Positions 9,768 to 21,135 of a stretch of DNA of 64,000 nucleotides are shown piece by piece. Made by a program: the position numbers and the translations under genes. Origin of the DNA: Burkholderiales bacterium (GTDB taxonomy: Bacteria > Pseudomonadota > Gammaproteobacteria > Burkholderiales > Burkholderiaceae_C); assembly GCA_947474755.1 (NCBI GenBank), contig CANJJE010000004.1, forward strand, positions 124,001-188,000, read 5' to 3'. Position 1 is the stretch's first letter; every line of letters starts with the position of its first letter. Under the pieces are notes generated by a model. The model was given only the letters and a program-made list of their open reading frames with translations. It was not told where the DNA came from and made no database searches.

Positions 9768-10415
9768 ATGAACGCACGCACCCGCATCAAGATCTGTGGC
9801 CTGACCCGTGAACAGGACGTCGATGACGCCGTGGCGGCCGGCGCCGACGCGATAGGTTTTGTGCTCTATGCCCAGAGCCCGCGCCATGTCGATGTGCCAC
9901 GTGCTGCCGCGCTCGCACGGCGCCTGCCAGCCTTCGTGACGCCGGTCGGTCTGTTCGTCAACGCCAGCGCCAGACTGATCACCGAGGCGACCGACGCGAT
10001 ACCGACGCTGCTGCTGCAATTCCATGGCGATGAGGCGCCGGCCGACTGTCAGGCGCCGGGTCGGCCTTACCTTCGGGCGGCGCGGATGGCGTCCGGGTTC
10101 GATTTGCTAACATTCATCAGAGGCTACCCGGATGCGCAAGCCATCCTCCTCGATGCCCATGTCGATGGCTACGGTGGCGCTGGAAAGGTCTTCGATTGGT
10201 CGCTGATTCCGCGAGACGTGCCCCATCACCTCGTTTTGTCTGGTGGGTTGCATGCCGAAAATGTGATCGAAGGCATCCTTCGGGTACGGCCCTGGGCCGT
10301 TGACGTCAGCTCCGGCGTCGAGTTGGCCAAAGGCGTCAAGGACGCTGAGGCGATACGCCGGTTTTGCGAGCGGGTGCGAGAAGCGGACGCCCGCATCGCC
10401 GCGAATGAAACCTGA
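9768..10415 (+). CDS. trpF: Phosphoribosylanthranilate isomerase
   Basis: TrpF performs the Amadori rearrangement of N-(5'-phosphoribosyl)anthranilate in tryptophan synthesis. The 215-residue single-domain TIM barrel begins NARTRIKICGLTREQD, with the catalytic cysteine in KICGLT, the catalytic aspartate in ILLDAHVDGYGGAG, and the phosphate-binding LSGGLHAENV. It lies 12 bp after truA and 12 bp before trpB. Here trpF is separate from trpC, as is usual in betaproteobacteria. Confidence 0.97.
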   Translation: MNARTRIKICGLTREQDVDDAVAAGADAIGFVLYAQSPRHVDVPRAAALARRLPAFVTPVGLFVNASARLITEATDAIPTLLLQFHGDEAPADCQAPGRPYLRAARMASGFDLLTFIRGYPDAQAILLDAHVDGYGGAGKVFDWSLIPRDVPHHLVLSGGLHAENVIEGILRVRPWAVDVSSGVELAKGVKDAEAIRRFCERVREADARIAANET

Positions 10416-10427
10416 AGAGTAACCACG

Positions 10428-11723
10428 ATGCTTGCCACTCCGTTTGATTACCACCAGCCCGACGCGACCGGGCACTTCGGCCCCTACGGCGGCACCTTCG
10501 TCGCCGAAACGCTGATCCACGCGCTCGACGAGCTGAAAGAGGCTTACGCGGTGGCGCAGGCCGACCCGGCCTTCATGGCCGAGTTCCGTAGCGAGCTGGC
10601 GCATTTCGTCGGCCGGCCGAGTCCCGTCTACCACGCAGCGCGCATCAGTCGCGAGCTCGGCGGCGCGCAGATCTACCTGAAGCGCGAGGACCTGAACCAC
10701 ACCGGCGCGCACAAGATCAACAACACCATCGGCCAGGCGATGCTCGCACGCCGCATGGGCAAGCCGCGGGTGATTGCCGAGACGGGCGCCGGTCAGCACG
10801 GGGTTGCCACTGCGACCATTTGCGCGCGCTACGGCCTCGAGTGTGTGGTCTACATGGGCAGCGAGGACGTCAAGCGCCAGTCGCCGAACGTCTACCGGAT
10901 GAACCTGCTCGGAGCCACCGTTGTCCCGGTCGAATCGGGCAGCAAGACGCTGAAGGATGCGCTCAACGAAGCGTTGCGTGACTGGGTCACCAATGTCGAG
11001 AACACCTTCTACATCATCGGCACCGTGGCTGGCCCGCACCCGTATCCGATGATGGTGCGCGATTTCCAGCGCGTCATCGGCGACGAATGCCTGGTGCAGA
11101 TGCCCGAGATGATCGGCGGCCAGCCTGATGCGGTGATCGCCTGCGTCGGTGGCGGCAGCAACGCGATGGGCATCTTCTACCCTTACATCGAGCACACCGG
11201 CACGCGGCTGATCGGCGTCGAGGCGGCGGGCCTTGGCATCGAGACGGGCCGCCACGCGGCTTCGCTTTCGGCCGGCTCGCCGGGCGTGCTGCATGGCAAT
11301 CGAACCTATCTTCTGCAGGACGCCAACGGCCAGATCATCGAGACGCATTCGGTGTCTGCCGGCCTCGACTATCCCGGCGTCGGCCCGGAGCATGCCTACC
11401 TGAAGGACATCGGCCGTGCCGAATACGTCGGCATCACCGACGACGAGGCCATGGCCGCTTTCCACGTGTTGTGCCGCACCGAAGGCATCATTCCCGCACT
11501 CGAATCGAGCCATGCGCTGGCGCATGCGATGAAGATAGCTCCGACGATGCGTCAGGACCAGAGCCTGCTGGTGAACCTGTCTGGCCGAGGCGACAAGGAC
11601 ATCGGCACGGTGGCCGACCTGTCCGGTGCGAACTTCTACTGCCGACCCTCCTGCCGTGGTGAAGCGGTAAAGAGCGGCGCGACGCCGGTGAAGGGCCCCG
11701 AATCCACGAAGGCCGCACGATGA
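10428..11723 (+). CDS. trpB: Tryptophan synthase, beta chain
   Basis: TrpB joins indole and serine to make tryptophan in a PLP-dependent reaction. The 431-residue sequence has the PLP-lysine motif [29 protein letters not shown], and the phosphate-binding glycine loop [10 protein letters not shown]. Length is slightly above the usual 400 because of a short polar C-terminal tail. Its stop overlaps the trpA start (ATGA), so the two chains of the complex are translationally coupled. Confidence 0.98.
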   Translation: MLATPFDYHQPDATGHFGPYGGTFVAETLIHALDELKEAYAVAQADPAFMAEFRSELAHFVGRPSPVYHAARISRELGGAQIYLKREDLNHTGAHKINNTIGQAMLARRMGKPRVIAETGAGQHGVATATICARYGLECVVYMGSEDVKRQSPNVYRMNLLGATVVPVESGSKTLKDALNEALRDWVTNVENTFYIIGTVAGPHPYPMMVRDFQRVIGDECLVQMPEMIGGQPDAVIACVGGGSNAMGIFYPYIEHTGTRLIGVEAAGLGIETGRHAASLSAGSPGVLHGNRTYLLQDANGQIIETHSVSAGLDYPGVGPEHAYLKDIGRAEYVGITDDEAMAAFHVLCRTEGIIPALESSHALAHAMKIAPTMRQDQSLLVNLSGRGDKDIGTVADLSGANFYCRPSCRGEAVKSGATPVKGPESTKAAR

Positions 11724-12546
11724 GACGCATCGCCGCCACCTTCGAGGCCCTGCAGCGCGGTCGGCGCAAGGCCTTGATCCCGTTCATCCACGCCGGTGAC
11801 CCCCACGTCGAGAGCACGGTCGACATCCTGTGCGCCATGGCTGACGCCGGAGCAGATGTGATCGAACTCGGGGTGCCGTTTTCCGACCCGATGGCCGACG
11901 GCCCGGTGATCCAGAAGGCTGCCGAGCGCGCGCTGGCCAAGGGCATCGGGATGCCGCAGGTGCTGGACTACGTGCGGCGCTTTCGCGAGCGCAACACCAT
12001 CACGCCTGTGGTGCTGATGGGTTACGCGAACCCGGTCGAGCGCTACGGTATCGACCGCTTCGTGGCCGATGCGAAGTCCGCAGGCGTCGACGGCGTGCTG
12101 GTCGTCGACTACCCACCGGAAGAGTGCGAGGCTTTTGCACGCACGCTGCACAGCCACCAGCTGGACCCGATCTTTCTGCTGGCGCCGACCTCGACGGTGC
12201 AGCGCATGAAGGATGTCGGGCGTATTGCCAGTGGCTATGTCTACTACGTGTCGCTGAAGGGCGTGACCGGCGCCGGCCACCTCGACATCGGCGCCGTGGC
12301 CGACATGCTGCCGCGCATTCGCGAGCATGTGCATGTTCCCGTCGGCGTCGGCTTCGGCATCCGCGATGCGGCGACCGCGAAGGCGGTGGCCGCGGTATCC
12401 GATGCGGTGGTGATCGGCTCGGCACTGGTACAACTGCTGGAGCGCGAGACACCCGACCATGCGCCGCTCGTGGCGGGGCGATTCATTGCCGAAATACGTG
12501 CGGCCCTGGACAACGCCGCTCTCGACACCCAGACAGGAGAACGTGC

Positions 12547-12550
<4 letters not shown>
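11720..12550 (+). CDS. trpA: Tryptophan synthase, alpha chain
   Basis: TrpA cleaves indole-3-glycerol phosphate to indole, which is channelled to TrpB. The 276-residue TIM barrel contains the catalytic Glu in [17 protein letters not shown] together with the catalytic Asp of the same motif, and the phosphate-binding GVGFGIRDA. The start overlaps trpB by 4 bp and the stop overlaps accD by 4 bp (ATGA at both ends). Confidence 0.98.
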
Positions 12551-13419
<869 letters not shown>

Positions 13420-13443
13420 CGCCGAGCCTGGACCCCAACGCGC

Positions 13444-14760
13444 TTGTCCTCACTCCCCACGACGCTGGTCGGCTGGCTGGCCCGCTGCGAGCAGTTGCAC
13501 CCGAAGGAAATCGACATGGGCCTGCACCGTGTCGAGCAGGTGCGTGCCCGCCTCGACCTGCGGTTCAGCGTGCCGGTGATCGCAGTGGCCGGCACCAATG
13601 GCAAGGGCTCGACCTGCGCGATGCTCGAATCGATCGCGCTGCGCGCCGGCTACCGCGTCGGCCTGTACTCGAAACCGCACCTGGTGCATTTCGAGGAGCG
13701 CTGCAGGGTCAACGGCGAGATGGCGACCGAGGCGCAGCTGCTGGTGCATTTTGAAGCGGTCGAGCAGGCGCGCGGTGACATCGGGCTGACCTACTTCGAG
13801 TTCACGACGCTCGCCATCGCGCGCTTGCTGTCGCAAGCACCGCTCGATCTGGTGATCCTCGAAGTCGGCCTCGGCGGCCGGCTCGATGCGGTCAATGTCT
13901 TCGATGCCGACTGCACGGTGATCACCAGCATCGACCTCGATCACATGGAATACCTCGGTGATGACCGCGAGTCCATCGGCCGCGAGAAGGCCGGCATCAT
14001 GCGCGTCGGCCGACCTGTGGTTGTCAGCGATCCCGTGCCGCCGCGCAGCGTGATCGACCGTGCGCGCGAACTCGGTGCCGACCTTCGGTGCTTCGGCGTC
14101 GATTTCAACCACTCCGGCGATCAGCAGCAGTGGGCCTGGGCCGGCCGCGCCAAGCGCTATAACGGCCTTGCGTACCCGGGTCTGCGCGGCGCCAACCAGT
14201 TGATCAATGCTTCGGGCGCGCTCGCTGCATTCGAGGCGCTCGCAGATCGGTTGCCGATCTCCGCGCAGGCCGTGCGACAGGGTTTCGCGATGCTCGAATT
14301 GCCGGGCCGTTTTCAGATCGTGCCGGGCCAGCCGACACTGGTGCTGGATGTCGCGCACAACCCGCATGCAGTCGCTGCGCTGGCGCAGAACCTCGACCGC
14401 ATGGGCTTTCATCCGCGCACCCATGCCGTGTTCGGCGCGATGCACGACAAGGATCTGAGCGCGATCTTCCAGCGCATGTCGCCGATCGTCGATTCCTGGT
14501 GCTTCACCGACCTGCCTTCCGCGCGCGCGGCGACCGCCTTGCAGTTGCAGTCACTGTTCGAATCGCTGGCGCCAGGCTTCAGGAAACCGGGCGTGGAAGC
14601 GGTCACGCTGTCGGTGCACAGCGCCCCGCATTCTGCGCTGCACCACGCGATCGGGCGTGCCGAACCGGCCGATAGAATCGTTGTCTTCGGGTCGTTCCTC
14701 ACCGTGGGCGGCGTCCTCCAACACGGCTTGCCCCGGCTGGGCAGCTCGCACAGCGTCTGA
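13444..14760 (+). CDS. folC: Folylpolyglutamate synthase / dihydrofolate synthase
   Basis: FolC adds glutamate to dihydropteroate and then to folates. The 438-residue Mur-ligase-family protein contains the ATP loop VAGTNGKGSTCA, the LGGRLDAVN segment and the C-terminal domain motif LDVAHNPHA. No ATG precedes the conserved CEQLHPKEIDMGL; the only suitable initiator is TTG 13444, 24 bp after accD. Length is typical of the bifunctional enzyme. Confidence 0.96.
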   Translation: MSSLPTTLVGWLARCEQLHPKEIDMGLHRVEQVRARLDLRFSVPVIAVAGTNGKGSTCAMLESIALRAGYRVGLYSKPHLVHFEERCRVNGEMATEAQLLVHFEAVEQARGDIGLTYFEFTTLAIARLLSQAPLDLVILEVGLGGRLDAVNVFDADCTVITSIDLDHMEYLGDDRESIGREKAGIMRVGRPVVVSDPVPPRSVIDRARELGADLRCFGVDFNHSGDQQQWAWAGRAKRYNGLAYPGLRGANQLINASGALAAFEALADRLPISAQAVRQGFAMLELPGRFQIVPGQPTLVLDVAHNPHAVAALAQNLDRMGFHPRTHAVFGAMHDKDLSAIFQRMSPIVDSWCFTDLPSARAATALQLQSLFESLAPGFRKPGVEAVTLSVHSAPHSALHHAIGRAEPADRIVVFGSFLTVGGVLQHGLPRLGSSHSV

Positions 14761-14770
14761 GCCCGTACCG

Positions 14771-15550
14771 ATGGCACCGTCCGATTTCTTCAAGCGCAAG
14801 CCCGCCGCCGACGCGGCATCCGGCAGCAGTGCACGGCTCGCGGGCTCGATGGATGCGGTCGAGAAAGTGCGCACCCGCACCCGCCAGCGCCTGATCGGTG
14901 CCGTACTGTTGCTGACCCTCGGCGTGATCGGCTTCCCGCTGTTGTTCGAATCGCAGCCACGGCCGATTCCGCTGGACATCCCGATCGAGATCCCGAAGCC
15001 TGACGGCGCGCCCGCGCTGTCCCTGCCGACGCCGCGCGCCGATTCAGCAAGCGCATTGCCGCAGGCCGCTTCCGAGTCCACGGTGGCCTCAGGTATCGTG
15101 ACCCGCGACGCGCCGTCCGAGCCCATGCCCGCTCCGGAATCAGTAGCGGCTTCGACGCCTGCCAGCGCGCCATCTGTCGTGCCCGCTGCGTCGGCGGCTG
15201 CTGCCGCAGTGAGCGCATCAGCAGCCAAGGTGGCTACCGCTGCGTCAAAACCTGCTGTGGCCACCGAGTCAGCTGCCTCGGCCACCCCCTCTGCCAAAGT
15301 GGCATCCGCAGCCGGCGGTTCGCCCCGCTTTGTCGTGCAGGTCGGCGCATTCGCTGATCCAGCGTCGGCGCGCGGGGTTCGCCTGAAGATGGAAAAACTG
15401 GGCATGAAGACATACACCCAGGTCGCCGAGACGTCCACTGGCAAACGAATACGGGTGCGCCTGGGGCCGTTCGAGACCCGCGCCGAGGCCGACAAGGCGC
15501 AAGCGAAGTCGAAGGAGGCGGGCATTGCGGCGGTGGTACTGAAGCTTTGA
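14771..15550 (+). CDS. dedD: SPOR-domain membrane protein, DedD-like
   Basis: A 259-residue bitopic inner-membrane protein: short cytoplasmic N-terminus, one transmembrane helix (about 42-62, LIGAVLLLTLGVIGFPLLF), a Pro/Ala/Ser-rich periplasmic linker, and a C-terminal SPOR domain (about 185-259, FVVQVGAFADPASARGV). SPOR domains bind denuded septal glycan; DedD acts in cell division. The start at 14771 is chosen because upstream codons overlap folC. The order folC-dedD-cvpA-purF is the same as in E. coli, which supports the name. Confidence 0.9.
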   Translation: MAPSDFFKRKPAADAASGSSARLAGSMDAVEKVRTRTRQRLIGAVLLLTLGVIGFPLLFESQPRPIPLDIPIEIPKPDGAPALSLPTPRADSASALPQAASESTVASGIVTRDAPSEPMPAPESVAASTPASAPSVVPAASAAAAAVSASAAKVATAASKPAVATESAASATPSAKVASAAGGSPRFVVQVGAFADPASARGVRLKMEKLGMKTYTQVAETSTGKRIRVRLGPFETRAEADKAQAKSKEAGIAAVVLKL

Positions 15551-15599
15551 GTCCTGCCCAGCCGCAGTTGCGTGCTTTGGCTGTTTCCAACCGTGCGCG

Positions 15600-16100
15600 A
15601 TGACCGAACCCCGGAACGCGGCCGACCTGGCGATGCTGGCCGTGCTGCTGCTGTCGATGGCGGTCGGCGCCTGGCGTGGCCTGGCCTTCGAGCTGATGTC
15701 GCTGCTGGGCTGGCTCGCCGCTTATCTGGCCGCGCAGTGGTTCAGTCTTGCCGTCGCACCCCATGTGCCGATCGGTTCACCGGGCTCGCCGCTGAACCAT
15801 GCCGCGGCCTTTGCGCTGACCTTCATCGCGACGCTGATCGCCTGGAGTCTGCTCGCCCGGCTGATGAAAATGCTGATTCACGCCACACCTCTCAGTGGCA
15901 TCGATCGTCTGCTGGGCGCCGCTTTCGGTGTCTTGCGCGGTGTGGTGCTGCTGCTTGCCGTGGCGACGGTCGTCACGCACACGCCGTGGGTGGAGGCGCC
16001 GACCTGGCAGCATTCCGTCGGTGCCGCGTGGCTGAAAGCCCTGATCACCGGACTGAAACCGGCACTGCCGACGAGCATCACCGATCACCTTCTGATCTGA
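15600..16100 (+). CDS. cvpA: CvpA family membrane protein
   Basis: A 166-residue protein with about four hydrophobic segments, starting NAADLAMLAVLLLSMAVGAW and including the conserved GWRGL-like WRGLAFELMSLLGWLAAY stretch. The CvpA family is linked to colicin V production and envelope stress or bile resistance in enterobacteria; the biochemical role is not settled. Its position just before purF is strongly conserved and supports the assignment. An 80-bp gap with a small CCCCGA/TCGGGG hairpin separates it from purF. Confidence 0.92.
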   Translation: MTEPRNAADLAMLAVLLLSMAVGAWRGLAFELMSLLGWLAAYLAAQWFSLAVAPHVPIGSPGSPLNHAAAFALTFIATLIAWSLLARLMKMLIHATPLSGIDRLLGAAFGVLRGVVLLLAVATVVTHTPWVEAPTWQHSVGAAWLKALITGLKPALPTSITDHLLI

Positions 16101-16180
16101 GGTGGGCCCCGACCCCCGACAATCGGGGTGCAGTCGAATCGGCCTTGGGCCGCAAAGCAGTTTGAACCGGGAGTGTTTTC

Positions 16181-17704
16181 ATGTGCGGCATCGTCGGGGT
16201 GATCTCAAAGGCGCCGGTCAACCAGTTGATCTATGACGCCTTGCTGCTGTTGCAGCATCGTGGCCAGGACGCTGCCGGCATCGTCACGATGCAGGATTCG
16301 CGCTGCTTCATGCACAAGGCACGGGGCATGGTGCGCGACGTGTTTCGCACCCGCAACATGCGCGGCTTGCCAGGCACGGTCGGGCTGGGCCAGGTGCGCT
16401 ACCCGACCGCTGGCAATGCCTACAGCGAGGAAGAGGCGCAGCCGTTCTACGTCAACGCACCGTTCGGCATCGTGCTCGTGCACAACGGCAACCTTACCAA
16501 TGCGCAGGCCTTGAAGCGCGAACTGGCGACCGTTGACCGCCGCCACATCAACACCGACAGCGACACCGAGGTGTTGATCAACGTGCTGGCCCATGAGCTC
16601 GCCTCCGCGGCGCGCGACCTGCCGCTGTCGCCGGAGATCGTCTTCAAGGCCGTGGCAGCAGTGCACAAGCGCGTCAAGGGCTCGTACGCCGTGGTGGCGC
16701 TGATTGCTGGCTTTGGCCTGCTGGCGTTTCGCGATCCGTTCGGCATCCGGCCACTGTGTTTCGGCGAGGGCGACACGCCCGAGGGTCGGCAGGTGATGGT
16801 GGCCAGCGAGTCAGTGGCGCTCGAAGGTACTGGTCATGTGATGACGCGCGACGTGGCGCCCGGCGAGGCGATCTTCATCACCTCGGATGGGCAGGTCTAT
16901 TCGCAGCAGTGCGCCGAGAACCCAAGCCTGCACCCCTGCATGTTCGAGTATGTCTACCTCGCACGGCCCGACTCGATCATGGACGGCATCTCGGTGTACC
17001 AGGCGCGCCTGAACATGGGCGAGACGCTGGCGCAGCGGCTCATCTCGACCATGCCGCCCAGCGAGATCGACGTGGTGATCCCGATCCCCGAATCGAGCCG
17101 GCCGTCGGCGATGCAGCTCGCGCAGAAGATCGGCAAGCCCTACCGCGAAGGCTTCGTGAAGAACCGCTATGTCGGCCGGACTTTCATCATGCCAGGGCAG
17201 GGCGTGCGCAAGAAGTCGGTGCGCCAGAAGCTCAACGCGATCGGCGTCGAGTTCAGGGACCGCAATGTGCTGCTGGTCGATGACTCGATTGTTCGCGGCA
17301 CCACCTCGAAAGAGATCGTGCAGATGGCGCGCGAGGCCGGTGCGCGCAAGGTGTTCATGGCTTCGGCCGCTCCGCCGGTGCGTTTCCCGAATGTGTATGG
17401 CATCGACATGCCCACCAACTCCGAGCTGATCGCGCACAACCGCAGCATCGAGGAGATCCGCCAGTTCATCGGCGCCGACGCGCTGATCTATCAGGACGTC
17501 AACGCGATGAAGCGGGTGGTTGGCGCGTTGAACCCGCGCGTCAGCGGCTTCGAGGCCTCGTGCTTCGATGGCAACTACATCACTGGTGACATCTCGGCTG
17601 CCGACTTCGACGCGATCGCCACGCAGCGACTGTCGCAGGGCGAAGAGGACGATTCTCCGGCGAGGTCGCGGCTGGCGCTGCAGAGCGTGGCGGAGCAGAC
17701 CTGA
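16181..17704 (+). CDS. purF: Amidophosphoribosyltransferase
   Basis: PurF catalyses the committed step of purine synthesis, making phosphoribosylamine from PRPP and glutamine. The sequence begins MCGIVGV, so Cys2 becomes the N-terminal nucleophile of the glutaminase domain after Met removal. The phosphoribosyltransferase domain has the PRPP motif VLLVDDSIVRGTTS near residues 361-374. The 507-residue length is normal. GGGAG precedes the ATG. The last base of its TGA stop is the first base of the metZ start. Confidence 0.98.
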   Translation: MCGIVGVISKAPVNQLIYDALLLLQHRGQDAAGIVTMQDSRCFMHKARGMVRDVFRTRNMRGLPGTVGLGQVRYPTAGNAYSEEEAQPFYVNAPFGIVLVHNGNLTNAQALKRELATVDRRHINTDSDTEVLINVLAHELASAARDLPLSPEIVFKAVAAVHKRVKGSYAVVALIAGFGLLAFRDPFGIRPLCFGEGDTPEGRQVMVASESVALEGTGHVMTRDVAPGEAIFITSDGQVYSQQCAENPSLHPCMFEYVYLARPDSIMDGISVYQARLNMGETLAQRLISTMPPSEIDVVIPIPESSRPSAMQLAQKIGKPYREGFVKNRYVGRTFIMPGQGVRKKSVRQKLNAIGVEFRDRNVLLVDDSIVRGTTSKEIVQMAREAGARKVFMASAAPPVRFPNVYGIDMPTNSELIAHNRSIEEIRQFIGADALIYQDVNAMKRVVGALNPRVSGFEASCFDGNYITGDISAADFDAIATQRLSQGEEDDSPARSRLALQSVAEQT

Positions 17705-18954
17705 TGACGACGAAGAAGACGATTCCCCGCACGGCCCTGCCGGAGGGACTGCGCATCGACACGCTGGCGGTACGTGAAGGCCTGCCACGCACCCAATGGG
17801 GCGAAAACTCCGAAGCACTGTTCCTGACCAGCAGCTTCGTACAGCCCGATGCGGCTACCGCCGCCGCGCGTTTCGCGAACGAGGAAGAGGCCTTCATCTA
17901 TTCCCGCTTCACCAACCCGACGGTGACGATGTTCGAGCGACGTCTTGCTGCCCTCGAAGGCAGCGAGGCCTGCATCGCCACATCGAGCGGCATGGCGGCG
18001 ATCCTGCTGACCGCGATGGCGCTGCTGAAGGCGGGCGACCACGTGATCTGCTCGCGCAGCGTGTTCGGTTCGACCATCTCCTTGCTCGGTCGCGAGTTTG
18101 CCAAGTTCGGCGTTGAAACCACCTTCGTTTCGCAGACCGATGTGGGCGAATGGCAGCGCGCGGTGCGGCCGACGACGAAGCTGCTGTTCGCCGAGTCGCC
18201 GACCAACCCGCTGACCGAGGTCTGCGACATCCGCGCGCTGGCCGAGGTCGCCAGCAGCACGAATGCGCTGCTGGCGGTGGACAACTGCTTCTGCACGCCA
18301 GCGCTGCAAAGGCCACTCGAGCATGGCGCCGACCTGATCATCCACTCGGGCACCAAGTACCTCGACGGACAGGGCAGAGTGCTTGCCGGCGCCATTTGTG
18401 GAAAAGAGCAATTGATCAACGATCAATTCGTTCCGGTGATGCGAAGTGCCGGCATGACGCTGTCGCCATTCAACGCCTGGGTGGTGCTGAAGGGGTTGGA
18501 AACCTTGTCGATCCGCATGCAGGCGCAAAGCGAACGCGCGCTGAAACTGGCCACCTGGCTGGAGCAGCAGCCGCGGGTCGATCAGGTGTTCTACCCCGGT
18601 CTCCAGTCCCATCCGCAGCATGAACTGGCGATGGCCCAGCAATCAGGCTGCGGCGGCGCTGTTCTGTCGTTCACCGTGAAGGCGCGCGCGCCGGGTGATG
18701 ATGAAACTGCGTCCGATGCAGCGCGCCTGGCGGCCTTCCATGTGATCGACAGCACCCGCGTGTGCTCGATCACCGCCAACCTCGGCGACACCAAGACGAC
18801 GATCACCCACCCGGCCAGCACGTCGCATGGCCGACTCACCGAAGTGCAGCGTCAGGCGGCCGGCATCACGCAGGGCCTGGTGCGCGTTGCGGTCGGGCTG
18901 GACGATGTGGAAGACCTGAAGGACGATCTGTTGCGCGGCCTGAGTTCACTTTGA
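17704..18954 (+). CDS. metZ: O-succinylhomoserine sulfhydrylase
   Basis: MetZ makes homocysteine from O-succinylhomoserine and sulfide, the direct-sulfhydrylation route to methionine. The 416-residue Cys/Met-metabolism PLP enzyme has the PLP lysine Lys218 in [16 protein letters not shown] and the YSRFTNPTV substrate segment. The family also contains cystathionine synthases, but the purF-metZ order and the [22 protein letters not shown]-like start are typical of MetZ. It shares one base with the purF stop, so translation is coupled. An acidic, charged insertion (DDETASDAA, about residues 335-343) lengthens one loop. Confidence 0.93.
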   Translation: MTTKKTIPRTALPEGLRIDTLAVREGLPRTQWGENSEALFLTSSFVQPDAATAAARFANEEEAFIYSRFTNPTVTMFERRLAALEGSEACIATSSGMAAILLTAMALLKAGDHVICSRSVFGSTISLLGREFAKFGVETTFVSQTDVGEWQRAVRPTTKLLFAESPTNPLTEVCDIRALAEVASSTNALLAVDNCFCTPALQRPLEHGADLIIHSGTKYLDGQGRVLAGAICGKEQLINDQFVPVMRSAGMTLSPFNAWVVLKGLETLSIRMQAQSERALKLATWLEQQPRVDQVFYPGLQSHPQHELAMAQQSGCGGAVLSFTVKARAPGDDETASDAARLAAFHVIDSTRVCSITANLGDTKTTITHPASTSHGRLTEVQRQAAGITQGLVRVAVGLDDVEDLKDDLLRGLSSL

Positions 18955-18956
18955 CA

Positions 18957-20393
18957 ATGCCTGACGCATCACCCCACATGACCCGAAAAGTTCGCACCCG
19001 CATTGCGCCGTCGCCGACTGGCTTCCTGCACCTGGGCACCGCCCGCACCGCACTTTTTTCCTGGGCGTTTGCCCGCCACCACGGTGGTGACTTCATCCTG
19101 CGCATCGAGGACACCGACGAGGCGCGTTCGACGCAGGAGGCGGTCGATCAGATCATCGCTGCGATGAAGTGGTTGAACCTGGCGCACGACGAGGGCCCGT
19201 TCTTCCAGATGCAGCGCATCGAACGTTACCGGGAGGTGATTGGTCAGATGCTTGGCGACGGCACGGCCTACCCTTGCTATTGCACTCCGTCCGAGCTCGA
19301 TGTGATGCGCGAGGCGCAACGGGCGCGCGGGGACAAGCCACGCTACGACGGCCGCTGGCGGCCCGAGCCGGGAAAGTTACTGCCGGCCATTCCCGAGGGC
19401 GTGAGGCCGGTGATCCGCTTTCGCAACCCCCCGAGCGGTGTGGTGAGCTGGGACGACATGGTCAAGGGCCAGATCACGATTTCGAATGCGGAACTCGACG
19501 ACCTGATCATCGCGCGCCCCGGCGCCGATGCCGACACGCTGATCGGCACACCGACCTACAACTTCTGCGTCGTCGTCGACGACTGGGACATGGGCATCAG
19601 CCATGTCATTCGCGGCGACGACCACGTCAACAACACCCCGCGGCAGATCAATATCCTGCGTGCCCTGGGCGCGGAATTGCCGGTCTATGGCCATGTGCCG
19701 ATGATCCTCGGGCCCGATGGCGACAAGCTGTCGAAGCGCCACGGTGCGGTCAGCGTCACGCAGTACGAGACGGCCGGCTACCTGCCCGAGGCGATGCTCA
19801 ACTACCTGGCGCGCCTGGGCTGGAGCCATGGCGACGACGAGCTGTTCAGCCGCGAGCAACTGGTGTCGTGGTTCGATGGCCAGCATCTGGCCAAGAGTCC
19901 GGCGCAGTGGGATGCGGCCAAGCTCAACTGGGTCAACGCCCATTACCTGAAGGCTTTGCCTGACGATGTACTGGCAACCCACGTGGTGGCTCGATTCGCC
20001 GAGCGCGGTATCGCGGCGGTGGCCGATGACTGGCTGGGCCGCATGTGCGCACTCTTCAAGGACCGCTGCGCGACGACGCTGGAGCTGTGCGACTGGCTGG
20101 CGATGTATTTTTCGGACGTCGCCCCGCGTCCAGAAGACCTCGCCACGCACGTCACCGAATCGGTGCAACCTGCGCTGCAAAGCCTGAGCGAACGACTCTC
20201 CGACATCGAGTGGACCAGGTCTGCGATCAGTGCCGCGATCAAGGAGGTGATCGCTGCACACGGCATCAAGATGCCCATGCTCGCGCACGCGGTTCGGGTG
20301 CTGGTTTGCGGTCGTGCGCAGACGCCGTCGATCGATGCCGTGCTTGAGCTGTTTCCTCGTGATGTCGTGCTCGCCAGATTGCGGATTGCCTGA
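18957..20393 (+). CDS. gltX: Glutamyl-tRNA synthetase
   Basis: GltX charges tRNA-Glu. The class I signatures are the HIGH-type motif [13 protein letters not shown] and the KMSKS-type motif [12 protein letters not shown]. Total length is 478 residues from ATG 18957; a second ATG at 18978 gives 471 residues and a start ([15 protein letters not shown]) closer to the family. Neither has a clear ribosome-binding site. It follows metZ by 2 bp. A tRNA-Glu gene lies 246 bp downstream, so enzyme and substrate genes are near neighbours. Confidence 0.97.
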   Translation: MPDASPHMTRKVRTRIAPSPTGFLHLGTARTALFSWAFARHHGGDFILRIEDTDEARSTQEAVDQIIAAMKWLNLAHDEGPFFQMQRIERYREVIGQMLGDGTAYPCYCTPSELDVMREAQRARGDKPRYDGRWRPEPGKLLPAIPEGVRPVIRFRNPPSGVVSWDDMVKGQITISNAELDDLIIARPGADADTLIGTPTYNFCVVVDDWDMGISHVIRGDDHVNNTPRQINILRALGAELPVYGHVPMILGPDGDKLSKRHGAVSVTQYETAGYLPEAMLNYLARLGWSHGDDELFSREQLVSWFDGQHLAKSPAQWDAAKLNWVNAHYLKALPDDVLATHVVARFAERGIAAVADDWLGRMCALFKDRCATTLELCDWLAMYFSDVAPRPEDLATHVTESVQPALQSLSERLSDIEWTRSAISAAIKEVIAAHGIKMPMLAHAVRVLVCGRAQTPSIDAVLELFPRDVVLARLRIA

Positions 20394-20408
20394 AAAGCTG
20401 GCTATACT
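20379..20408 (+). promoter_or_regulatory. Probable sigma-70 promoter of the tRNA cluster
   Basis: TTGCGG (20379-20384) and TATACT (20403-20408) are separated by 18 bp, inside and just after the end of gltX. The -10 box is a good match to consensus and the pair points at the tRNA-Ala gene about 90 bp downstream. Confidence 0.55.
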
Positions 20409-20495
20409 CTTCGTCTCGCTTGAACAGCGCGAAGCGATGTAGAAATTGACCTCTACGTCACTTCCCCGAGTGATGCCAGAGGTTGGTAACTGGCA
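20409..20495 (+). other. Structured leader before tRNA-Ala
   Basis: Four short stems tile the space between promoter and tRNA: CTTCG/CGAAG (20409-20413 with 20430-20434) enclosing CGCT/AGCG, GTAGA/TCTAC (20439-20443 with 20452-20456), TCACT/AGTGA (20458-20462 with 20469-20473), and TGCCAG/CTGGCA (20474-20479 with 20490-20495). It may only be the 5' leader removed by RNase P; a stable leader RNA is possible. Confidence 0.35.
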
Positions 20496-20501
20496 GCGTA
20501 G

Positions 20502-20577
<76 letters not shown>

Positions 20578-20638
20578 ACGACGGGCAGTTCATCGCCGGT
20601 TGAAGGCGGCGCGCAGTTCAAGTCACGACGCAGGATTT

Positions 20639-20714
20639 GTCCCCTTCGTCTAGAGGCCTAGGACACCACCCTTTCACGGTGATTACAGGGGTTCGAATCC
20701 CCTAGGGGACGCCA
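20639..20714 (+). tRNA. tRNA-Glu (anticodon TTC)
   Basis: A 76-nt gene with acceptor GTCCCCT pairing AGGGGAC, anticodon loop CTTTCAC (anticodon TTC), T-arm AGGGGTTCGAATCCCCT and an encoded CCA. The outermost anticodon-stem pair appears to be a C-A mismatch. Confidence 0.96.
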
Positions 20715-20784
20715 AGCTTGAGCGAAGCTTGCAGCAGTATCTGAAAAGAGAATGCTGGAATTCGCTCCGCACTGTGTGCGTATT

Positions 20785-20861
20785 GGAGTGGTAGTTCAGT
20801 TGGTTAGAATACCGGCCTGTCACGCCGGGGGTCGCGGGTTCGAGTCCCGTCCACTCCGCCA
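20785..20861 (+). tRNA. tRNA-Asp (anticodon GTC)
   Basis: A 77-nt gene with acceptor GGAGTGG pairing CCACTCC, anticodon stem CCGGC/GCCGG around CTGTCAC (anticodon GTC), T-arm GCGGGTTCGAGTCCCGT and an encoded CCA. Confidence 0.96.
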
Positions 20862-20872
20862 ACCATTCAGTG

Positions 20873-20899
20873 AAAACGGGCCCCAGCGGCCCGTTTTTC
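20873..20899 (+). terminator. Intrinsic terminator of the tRNA cluster
   Basis: AAAACGGGCC (20873-20882) pairs perfectly with GGCCCGTTTT (20888-20897) over a 5-nt loop, followed by further T and TTT. It lies 11 bp after tRNA-Asp. Confidence 0.9.
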
Positions 20900-21135
20900 A
20901 TTTCTACCCACCATTTCTCGTTGAGACTGCGGCGGCAATGGTCTTGAGTTCCCCGCTGCCGCGTTTCGGGCAACGCCGCATGCCGAAGTCAAAACCCGCT
21001 TGAGCAGCCTCGTCCGACCAATGCGCTGCGGCCCCGGGGCTGGACAGCCCCGCTCCAGGGGCGCTCACTTCACGATGCGAAGTTAGGCGGACACCAAACC
21101 GGATCGAGAGCCGCCTCCGTTTGCATGCCCGCGGG

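Noticed and set aside
21040-21075. Hairpin CGGGGCTG-ga-CAGCCCCG after the MarR-like gene
   Set aside because: The 2-nt loop is too tight and no T-run follows on the - strand, so it was not called a terminator.
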